From Oopsacas minuta (lineage: Eukaryota; Porifera; Hexactinellida; Lyssacinosida; Leucopsacidae): a stretch of DNA of 64,000 nt. Both the position numbers and the translations under genes were made by a program. Positions 54,665 through 64,000 of the stretch are shown here, piece by piece. Location of the stretch: contig JAKMXF010000351.1 in NCBI GenBank assembly GCA_024704765.1, positions 100,136 to 164,135 of the forward strand, written 5' to 3'. Under the pieces are notes generated by a model. The model had not been told where the DNA came from and did no database searches. It was given only the letters and a program-made list of their open reading frames with translations. Within the stretch, counting starts at the first letter, position 1; the number at the start of each line of letters is the position of its first letter.

Positions 54665-56015
54665 TAAATTTCAAGAACGAAATTCAATACTATTTCATTC
54701 CATTGTTACAGTATACTACAATGGGTATTTCCTTGCAACGAAAAGTTGTAACGGAATGTCATTGAAAATTATAGGTTGCGCACTGTTTCGGGTTTTGTGG
54801 TTCTAGATATGTTTTTAGGAATCGTAATGCGTGTATCCGGTTAATTTTGCGCTGTTGTTTTGTGTTGTTTATTTTCCTGACACTTTAAGTATTCCTCTTT
54901 GTAAAAATTCTGTACGGATTTTACTAGATTTTAGAAATTTTATGTTCACGAAATATATACAAGATACAGTTATGGAAACAGGATATTTAGATTTAGCATA
55001 GTCGAAATGTATAAAGTATACCAGATTAGTAACATTCGATTATGTAATTGCTCCTACAGGTTCATTTGAAATTGGGCTAAATTTAGAAATCATGAAGTCG
55101 CAATTTTTCCTACAAATATTTCCCATCTTTGTTGAAGAAGTTTTACAGCTTCTAGGATCTCAATCGCTTAGATTTTTTCAATGAGAATCATTAAACAATA
55201 TAAAATGAAATATAACCATCAAATACGGAATCAATCTTTTGTCTATTCCTTGCTTCTAAACCACTGTGTATTCGAATAAACATTCTGTAAGCTGGTAATA
55301 CCATTAGTATCGAATTCCCAATACCCAACTAATGAAAATGCTCAAATTGTCTCACTTAAACAGAGATTTTTTACCAAACATTCGATAAACTAAACTATGA
55401 CCAGATTGTGTAGAACTAACCACAAAACTAACAGTGGACTACACTTAACAAAGCGATTTGCAATAAGCACCTGTAATCACATTAATGAAATAAAAACATT
55501 CATCAGTGTATTGCAAAATCCAGTTATATTTCTAGCATTAGATAACCCATATAATTTTGCGCCATCGACCCAAAACTGAGCTCAGATGTATTGAAGAAAT
55601 AAATTTTTCAGAATTTTCTTTATCAATACAATTAATTAAATAGACTCCTTCGGATTGTTATGCACGGTAAAATCAGAGGCAATTGATGCGCACCAAAAAA
55701 AACACTCTCATAACTCAAATTCAATTGTAAAAATAGGTTAACAAACTGATGAAATTGATATATTTAACACTCAGCTACCCTACTAACATCTTTATATTTA
55801 TCACCATACAATAAGTAAAATGAGGTGTTGGGATAAAACTAGATATGTTAGTCCCGACGAAATATACCATAAGATTGACGCAAAAGTTACTAGTTACGTA
55901 CGTATCTACTTGTATACACAAGAATGAAGTTTAACATTGACTCAAAATATATTACCAACAAATTTTAAAAAAAGAACAAGCGACTCCGTTGTATTTAAGG
56001 AAATTGAAATACATG
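54665..56015. other. Interior of the long-inverted-repeat element, right part
   Basis: AT-rich. Short open frames (54621-54806 and 55397-55579, + strand) have no recognisable features. Confidence 0.5.
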
Positions 56016-56948
56016 ATACGATAGAAGGTACCTATAAATTTTGAATGTGTTCTGAAGAGAAATAACTTCAAGAATTGATCTCAAATTTATCATTCTGAAT
56101 ACACAAAGCAAACTGAGAATTTATCGATTTTTGCAGGGCATTGCTGGTGATAATTTGTAATGTTTCACGAAAATATCGATATTGTTATAAACGTCTATGT
56201 CTCAACTTTCGGTTAACATGAAAACATTGAAATTCAGTCGGATTTAGGGTAAGAAACATTAGTTTGAACTGACCCTACTTTATGTAGAATATGATTCATC
56301 CCCTACCATACACACTACCGCTTTAAAATTTGAATTCCTCTAGCTCCGCGAGTTGTTAATAATGCTTAATGAAATTTATTTTCATCGACGTCCATAGCAC
56401 CAAACTATGCATATATAATTTCACAGAATCGAATTTTGACTTTTAGGTGGGCAAATTCAAGGGAGCCGTTATACTAAAACTTTAACCAAAAAAGTGGCTA
56501 AAAGTCAAGGTTTTGATTATCAAAAGAAATTGCTTAAAACGTTCAACTCTCTTCTTTCCAATGATAGTCATTTCGCTTAAATCTGAAGAGTATAAGTGGG
56601 TCAAATTAGTGACTGAAGTGACCCTAGTCTAACTTCTTCGTTGAATTTTTCAAAATAAAATATTTCATAAAGTAATGAATATTTTTAAAAGAAATTTTAA
56701 ACACATAATCCACCAGCCCTCAATAGTAGTTGAAGAAAACTTGTAGGTCAAAATAACAATGAGAAGCCAGTCAAATAACACAGTATAGTTGACACGAATG
56801 GAAAAATTTCAAAACCTCAATACTTAGTCATCACACATATTTTGCAATTCTGATGACATTTTCGTATTCCATCAACGCTATACTTTCGAATAATACTAAG
56901 ATTTTTTCTCTAGCTTTATGGAAAGTCGGTCAATTAAACGATTGAAGT
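56016..56948. repeat. Long inverted arm, right (933 bp)
   Basis: Reverse complement of 49164-50096 with almost no differences. The similarity fades inward at about 55975 (left equivalent 50130) and outward at about 57003. Confidence 0.95.
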
Positions 56949-57003
56949 AAACACGTTTTTGAATCCTGAATTGATTGCTAACATCTTTTTTGTTCTAAAT
57001 ATT

Positions 57004-58835
57004 TAAATTTCACGTCAGGTATACGCATATCCATATACTTTTACTCAATTGACTATCAAGGACATACCCTAGAATCTAGTAGTTGTTTAGAAATATCACC
57101 CGAGGTCAATACTTTAGCCGGATGTGTAATTGTTGAATGGCGGATGTTTCGCCGCCTGAATGATTCACCTCCAAATTTTATGTGATATATTGGAATATTT
57201 TTGAGATCTATGAAAGTGTGAATGAGCAAATAGGTAGAAATTATTAAAATGAGAGAAGGTAATAAGGCCAAATGAAATATCGTTTGGTTTCAGAATTATT
57301 CGAAAATAATGACATATTTTCTGCTCATTTCCTTATCAAATGCGCCGATCCACCGTCCAGGGGTGGCAGATTCTATCCCCAACTCGCATGGATACGCTGG
57401 GAACTAATCTTAGCAAGAGCTCAAAACAAAATCTCTAATAGTGTAGATCAATGCACAAATACAATAGCTGTCGCTTGTTCTTACTATTATTAATACTTCC
57501 ATACCTTCTGTCGGCCTTATCAGCTTCTCCATAGGGCAACGAATTATCCGAGCGACGAAATATCAATTTACTACAGTTGTTACCAGCTAATTGCAGATTT
57601 ATAGCCAAAATATTTAAATTTTTGAGCATCCAAGATTCATGATTCTAAAGCGTAAAATTCATTTTAGTGTTTAGTATATAACATTTTAAGTGTGACCGGT
57701 ATCTAATGTAGCAGCTTGCACCCTTTGTTGATAGTGGTTTCTATCGCGGATATTATGTAACTTTATGGAACCAGGTGCTAATATTCCTGACACTTCATTT
57801 CCAAGCAGCGTGATCAGAAATTTAGAGTTTTATATGTATGTATTGTGGAAATTTATTCATTTATCTTATCAATATTTCAAACAATACACCAGAAGGAGCG
57901 CATTACCATCCTAGAAAATTCCCTGTATCAAGCTTCCATTTTGCTTCAATACTGTTAATATTTGAAAATTATACTTGTAGCACATCTGCAAATAATGATC
58001 TCCTACTGTAAGTTATCATATTACCATACACAGATTAGATAGGGGCCTATATTTGCTAACGAAAGAATTGCCTATCTTGCATTTTGTGACTATGGCGAAT
58101 TCAAAGTATTTTAGTCCGGTTGTTAAATTGAATTGAAAGAAGGAATTTATACTATATACCTTAGTATTGGGTGTTAACCTTCAACAAAATAATGCGATAG
58201 AAAATATCACTCCATGAAAACTCGAATTGGAGTAGAATATTTTCATGTACTTAAAATTAACGTGAATGAAAATTTGAAATTAATTTCCAAACCTAAATAA
58301 AGCAAATATCCAGCCGACAGACTGGTAGTGCAGCCCAGGGTTAAGTATTTTGGCTCTTTTCCGGAGGGACATCTCTCCCTCATGTTCTATCCTCAACAAA
58401 CGAAATCTCTAGCATGATTTTGAAAATACACAAAAATGTGTGAGAATATGATTAATCACCAAAAAGGTGTGAAACTTTCACGTTAGAAAGATTTTACTCC
58501 CGAATTGAATTTCCCATCCAAATGTATGTATATACTAATTTTCATGTAAATTCGATTACTAGATTCGCGTTAATTACACATAATAAGTTAACTTAATAAA
58601 TTCCAAATATGTGAATGTGAGCGCACTTTTGCTTACTCGCGCCTGTACTGCTTTGCGAACACTCATCTTTTTTGTTGTGCTCTCATTGTGCCTCGAATAC
58701 ATTTCCATAAGACAACGAATTTAGAGAGAAACATGATGTGCGAATTCATAGTACCATTGAACTTAAATATTCATCTGAGATATTTAATATAAATAGGAAT
58801 CCCACTTTCAATATTGATCGATATGAGCATTTGAC
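57004..58835. other. AT-rich spacer
   Basis: A 73-codon frame at 57272-57493 contains CADPPSRGGRFYPQLAWIRW but has no recognisable domain. No repeats noted. Confidence 0.4.
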
Positions 58836-59178
58836 CCCTCGAATCGCGATGAACTCGGCGCATTGCGCATCGAGGTATCAATTAATCTCCAAATTGACGG
58901 CCCATTTGAGTATGATAATATAGATATATTTAGAACAATGTAATTCGCAAATATACGTCTATGGTATGTATGTTATTGAAATATTTTGTAAGATCAACCC
59001 CTCTTAGTAGCCGCTAAGGGAAATTATATACGTAAATTGTTTTGAATTCTATTTATTTCCTTGATCAACACGCTAATACATAGTTATGTGACAATTTCTA
59101 AATTCCATATAGCAAATCATTGCCTTGACAACGGACAAACAAACAAACAGGCAACAATTCAGATTTTATAATATAGAT
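58836..59178 (+). repeat. Dispersed repeat A, copy 4
   Basis: Contains TCGCGATGAACTCGGCGCAT, CATCGAGGTATCAATT, TCTCCAAATTGACGGCCC and the tail ending ATAATATAGATT. It abuts copy 5 tail to tail. Confidence 0.75.
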
Positions 59179-59179
59179 T

Positions 59180-59592
59180 ATCAAATCTCAATTGTTCTGA
59201 ATTTGTTTGCTGTATGTTTGTCCGTTGTCAAGGAAAGGATTCACGGTATGCAATTTTGAAATTGTCAAATAACTATGTATTATCGTGTTTATCAAACATG
59301 CTGTATCCGATTTTCACACTTTTGGATTAATCATATTTAATTTATTGTTTGTATGAACATCAAGGAATCAATTAGCAAAATCTCTTACGTAGACACTTGC
59401 TCTCAACGACTACAAAGGAGGTTGATCTTACAAAGGAATTCAATAACATTTTTGCCATATACTTATACTTGTGAATTACATTGTTCTAAGTTTATCTATA
59501 TTATATTACTCAAAGGGGCCGTCAATTTGGAGAATAATGGAAACCTCGTTGCGCGATGCCCCGAGTTCATCGCAAAGCGACGAGCCAAAGGT
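59180..59592 (-). repeat. Dispersed repeat A, copy 5 (inverted)
   Basis: Reverse orientation: begins with the complement of the tail (AATCTCAATTG), passes GTCCGTTGTCAAGGAAAGGA, then GGGGCCGTCAATTTGGAGAA, and ends GCGACGAGCCAAAGG. Short open frames across it (59353-59595, 59556-59747) are incidental. Confidence 0.75.
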
Positions 59593-61139
59593 TAGTATGT
59601 AATGAAATTCAATTCAATTCTGAATCTATAGGCAACAACATATATTATTTTATACGTATAACGCACAGTGGCTTCACCATAGGCCTTAGAGTGAATTTTT
59701 CATCATCCCATAAGCTTTCGACAATGTTACCATTAAACCCACCATAGTCTGAAACCTGGGAATCATAATTTTATTTGTAAAATTCCTATTACTTTGTAAT
59801 CAAATGTCATGCTTAGTGGATGGCTATAATTGAATTCATTATTCATCTCTATTTTATGTTTACACATAGGCATATAATTCTCTCTATCCAAAAATAGTCA
59901 TTAGAATGACAGCTCTAAGTTTTCACCTATTATTAGTTCAGAAAATAATCTTCTCGTTATGATAAGAGCTAAATATTTCACTTTGAATATTTTCTCCATG
60001 GTTCAGCTAATTTTGACGTTATATAGTGTGTCGGACACATTATACTTTGGTCCAATTACCCCTCAAACTCACTGTGGCCAGTCGTGGCCAGGTAATATCA
60101 AGTTTTAGGGTGATTTGTCATGATATTATCTGTAATTTAGAACTAAATCCAGCCTCCCGCAACCTCCCGCAAATGAACACCAAGTATTTTTAATAGAGCG
60201 ACCCGTTAATTTTTAAGAATTTCAGAATATCAGCAATTCATATTATACTACTTTTATTTACCAAATTTCTAGCAAATATTTTAAATTCTAAATGAATAAC
60301 CAGGAAGCATTTGATTTTCTTCTTTCTCAACCATCAATCAGAACGGCAGTCGATTCCTTCATTCAGATATATGATCTTTCAGATGGCGAATTCTCCTCAA
60401 TTTAGAGGAGATTCAAAGAATTGAAGTCTGAACATGATGCTTTTAGTAAACGTAATGATCTATCGGTCCAGTTGTGATAGGTTTTTTGCAATGTTCTTAA
60501 GTGTAAGGAATGAGGAGGAATCGGACACACCTGCAGGCTGAAATGTACAAATTTGCTTCTCCAGAGTATCGATCAAGACATACTATTTAATTCTTTAATA
60601 TTTGAGTAGCGTCTTGCTTTCTATCTTCAACTTCCATACAAATAGTTTTCGAAAGCGGTCAAAGGCAAGGTACATTGAACCTTGTGGGGACCTCTGTCCG
60701 AGGCTATTCAAGCAACGCAATCCCAATCATAGCGAGCCCAGATAATGGAAACGCGACCCGCAACGGCATCTCCCCAGTGGCGAAAACGTTAAGTAACTCT
60801 GATCCATCTGAAGTGTATTGCGGAAAAGGCGACGCAACTGAGGAGTCCATGCCAGGACAAACACTTGGGTCGCAATAAGGCTACAATAGTTTTATTTTAA
60901 TTTACAAGATAATTAACCGTCAGGTATTAAGAACATGCAAAGTGTCCAAGTCACCCTAAAATTCCAAAATTTCAATTTTTTCACTTCATACATAAAATTG
61001 CTATTGCCGTAATAATATACAGCAAAAGAAAGTTAAATTGATAATCTAGACACTTTACCCCTTGGTACATAATTTTAGTGTAAACTCTTTACCTAAATAC
61101 CTGAAATAACACAGATATTTCAGGAATTCAACTTTTATA
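59593..61139. other. No recognised gene; small possible decayed frames
   Basis: At 60291-60476 (+) an ATG-started frame (MNNQEAFDFLLSQPSIRTAV) runs about 60 codons with one internal stop. At 60675-60878 (+) a 67-codon frame lies in a clearly less AT-rich patch. They may belong to a short gag-like or other element gene, but I cannot assign them. Confidence 0.3.
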
Positions 61140-61405
61140 ATTTTGCTTACGTCATCATAACAAGAATAATAGAAGCCATATGAATACTCAATCTGGTCAA
61201 TCTACTATAAATTGTGATTACCCATTAGTAAATAATATATTGTATACCCTATCTCCAACCTAAATAGATTTACGCTGGTTTATGTTTCACAAATTTTGCT
61301 TAGGTCATCATAACTCAAAAATAGAAGCCATACCAAAAATATTTTGCTGTCAATCTACTAGTTATATGCAATAACCCATAGATACATAATACATTTTATG
61401 CACTT
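61140..61405. repeat. Imperfect tandem duplication, about 165 bp
   Basis: AATTTTGCTTACGTCATCATAAC at 61139 and AATTTTGCTTAGGTCATCATAAC near 61294 start two similar blocks that both go on through AATAGAAGCCATA, GTCAATCTACTA and TAACCCAT/TTACCCAT. Confidence 0.65.
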
Positions 61406-64000
61406 TAAATGTACCCAAGACCCTAAAGCCTACGGATAGCCATTTAAAGCCACTGTGTAACGCACAACAGATACGATGCAATGTTCATTAAAAAAACATG
61501 CATTATTTTATGGTGAATTTTCAATTTGGAATATTGAAGACAACTTTTTTCACTTTGTATGTTTGTACTGCATCAACAGCATTGCAAAAATGTAGTTGCA
61601 TGGAATTCGCGACAGAATTACATCGTAATCGTAGCTATACAATCTATAGAAATTCGGGACTTATAAACGTGGCCACATTTTGTTGTGGCATCTGGGGTCC
61701 ACTGTATTACAAAAGATAAGTAATTCTTTATCGTTTATTAGTGCATACGACCTCATAGATCACTTTGGATAAGAATATATTTATATTATACACTTTATAC
61801 ACTCTTTCGAAAATACCAGATTTTATTACTTAGAATGATGGCATCCTTTTATGTTGTTGATATGCTTCCATTAAGGGGACTTTTGTTATACTGTGATTGG
61901 ACGGAATGTGATTCCAAGTACATACTTGCCAACCCCTTGACATTGTTTACCAGGATATTTATCTAGAAATCTCTGTTTTTAAAATTTCCTGGATTTATAT
62001 TTTATAAGTAAAAATTATGATCCTCCCCTTGTTTATGAAAATTAGTAGGTGATGGGATGACTAAAGACATCATAAATGCTGTAGCAACAAGTAACACATA
62101 TGGTATGTATTGGATATGGTCTGAAGGTGTTATAGCAATTATAAGATACGTAGATCACGTAGTAGAGTTACTTTAGAGAAATAGAAGGATACCTAAATCT
62201 TACCAATTGGTCGCACTAATTGAATCCTCAAAAACCATCCAGAGAACACAGAATGATCAAATTCACTCGAAAACATCAACAGCTATTCAATTTAGGAGGA
62301 ACTATGGGGCCGTTCAACGTTACTTATGATTCCAATGGAGGAGGTTGTAAATATAGTGTAAGAGTCCCATCTTCTCGTATTACAAATGGTCTAAAGCGTT
62401 ACACAGGGGGGTAAGTGTTAATTGTCGGGAAATTTGTGTTACGTAACGTTGAAAGGCCACCATGAAGTATAATCTATAAACTGTAATAGATATAATTTGA
62501 AGGAACCCAAGGACAAACTATCTCCTTGCTATCAAACCATACCTGAATATTCGGTCCTCAAAGTATCCATGATAAATCCATGTAAACTGAAAGCATACAT
62601 CCCTTGTACATCACATCTCAACCATGCATTTCTATGAAACAGGGCAGGGGACATAAACGCCTATGAGGGGTTACTGTGGTCGCTGACTGTAACCCTGGGG
62701 TTTCAGCTACGCTTAGCAACCCCCTTACTTTACCTAAACTTACATATAAAATTCAGGTATCTTCAAGTTTCATTTACTTCTTCTATAGATCTATATACAG
62801 ATAGAGTCTTATAACTCTCAATCAACCAAATGCTAATGCCCGGGTTTCCAATCGCATTCTTGATAAATATTCCATTAGTACTCCGTTCAAGTTGAAATGT
62901 CTTCACTTACAAATCCTAAATTATACCCATACTAAGCTAATTGAAATATATTCCATCATTCAGTTTATAGATTCACTAATCACATATGTAGGATACAATT
63001 AAAATTGACATAATTATGACAATAAGTTATTAGTAGGGTCTTTATTTGAATATACATAAGTTGATGACGAATGTTATCTTAGCAACCGATTCAAATCCCC
63101 ACTAAAACACCTTTTTCTCAAAAAGTGTGGGCTCTATTTTGAGAAGAACCATACAAGCGTAAAGAAGAAAGTTGGTACATTTCATATCATCACTCATAAT
63201 CACCAAATTTTACATGATGTGTAAGCAATTTTGCATTACATTTTGGTGAAGTGATTTGTTAATATCTCCCTAAATAATTGTGATAACAACTTATCATTTT
63301 AATCATATTTACATCTCACTTGGTACATTGTCTATATCGAATTGAAATTAAAATGATTATTTTGAAAAAGTTATGAACGCCCGAACTATATACAGGAATT
63401 ACATAGACGCCCAATTTGTATTATCAATAATGAAGTATGTATGACATTACAGTGTACGTAAATTATGATAAGTATTTAGTATCATCTTCAATTCTATAAT
63501 TCCAATTCTATTATGGTTTCTAGATATTAATCAGAAGATATTTGAAATATAAAAATAACACAACATTGTAATGACAGTTCTCATACATTATACAAAATAT
63601 TAGTTTTTGAATGGAAAAGAGTAAACAAATCGAAAAGTATTACATGATACTAATTAACCAGATATTACAGTTTATCTGTCTATCTTTTCTGTATTGAACT
63701 GATTGATGAACTAATGAGGAATACTAATCGAATTTCCCATGTATATTAGAACAGGCTAAACTTGAAACAAGTGGTACTATTTATGCATAATCTTTACAGC
63801 TATACGTATAAGGAAGAGTAACACATGTCTTTTGACCAGATAAGATTTGAAGAGACGATCACCACTTCGATTTGTATTTATAAAAGCCAGAATGGTAAGA
63901 GAATCGAGAGTTAACTCCAGGAGATGAGTCTCCAAATGAATGCTCCAAAAAATAGATAGTAACTTCTTTCTGATTCAAATTTGTACGAATTGTAAAATAA
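61406..64000. other. AT-rich sequence, no recognised gene
   Basis: Short open frames (e.g. 61498-61719, 62220-62414) lack recognisable motifs. No long repeat or RNA gene was noticed. Confidence 0.4.

Larger units (their letters stand above)
49164..56948. mobile_element. 7.8-kb long-inverted-repeat element enclosing RAG1-like transposase
   Basis: Two 933-bp inverted arms enclose about 5.9 kb that contains a decayed RAG1/Transib-type transposase on the - strand plus further possible coding remnants. Long arms with a transposase between them suggest one DNA transposon, but the arms' outer ends do not begin with the CAC-type terminus of Transib/RAG elements, and no target duplication was found. 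The transposase could also be an independent older insertion between the arms. Confidence 0.6.

Noticed and set aside
49164-56948. Maverick/Polinton interpretation of the long inverted repeats
   Set aside because: No DNA polymerase B, capsid, ATPase or retroviral-type integrase is visible, and the element is too short.
58738-58923. 61-codon frame on the + strand
   Set aside because: Falls within repeat A; a similar frame occurs in copy 1, as expected from repeat sequence alone.

Overview
This is eukaryotic nuclear DNA: AT-rich, with few genes and saturated with metazoan-type mobile elements (Tc1/mariner, hAT, PIF/Harbinger, MULE, Ty3/gypsy, a RAG1/Transib-like transposase) and fold-back/MITE DNA. 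The element families, an integrin alpha chain and a Rel/NF-kB protein point to an arthropod. A parasitic copepod such as a salmon louse would fit, but that is inference from general familiarity; no species-specific marker was tested.

Only two long, intact, host-like genes are visible, and both read as single uninterrupted exons on the + strand: a Rel/NF-kB-family protein (18340-19680, 446 aa) and an integrin alpha subunit (39105-42281, 1058 aa). Nearly all other coding matter is transposon-derived and mostly decayed.

Layout. 1.4-1.9 kb: dispersed repeat 'A'. 2.1-4.5 kb: a degenerate ~20-bp minisatellite split by a Tc1/mariner-superfamily element (2597-3907). 5.4-10.6 kb: a PIF/Harbinger element with transposase and Myb/SANT-like genes, whose transposase is split by a complete hAT element (6133-8307, perfect 8-bp target duplication). 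12.3-16.1 kb: MULE-like remnants and a non-autonomous hAT with perfect 8-bp duplication. 18.3-19.7 kb: Rel gene. 21.6-24.2 kb: GGAATGGGAAT-type repeats. 24.2-24.7 kb: broken THAP gene. 27.9-31.7 kb: repeat A copies invaded by a second Tc1-like element and by a mariner. 31.9-37.85 kb: an old repeated ORF split by a ~4.6-kb Ty3/gypsy element with ~160-bp LTRs and a TTAA duplication. 38.6-42.3 kb: MITE plus integrin alpha gene. 42.5-43.2 kb: palindromes. 43.9-46.4 kb: MULE/FLYWCH gene split by a DD41D mariner. 46.7-48.1 kb: dead mariner inside a small inverted-repeat element. 49.16-56.95 kb: two 933-bp, almost identical inverted arms enclosing a decayed RAG1/Transib-like transposase with a recognisable intron. 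58.8-59.6 kb: two tail-to-tail copies of repeat A. 60-64 kb: no recognisable gene.

The most interesting object is the 7.8-kb long-inverted-repeat structure with the RAG1-like transposase. The nested insertions give a clear relative chronology, because several host frames can be followed across the insertions. Identities, boundaries and reading frames were judged by eye; no alignment or database search was run.
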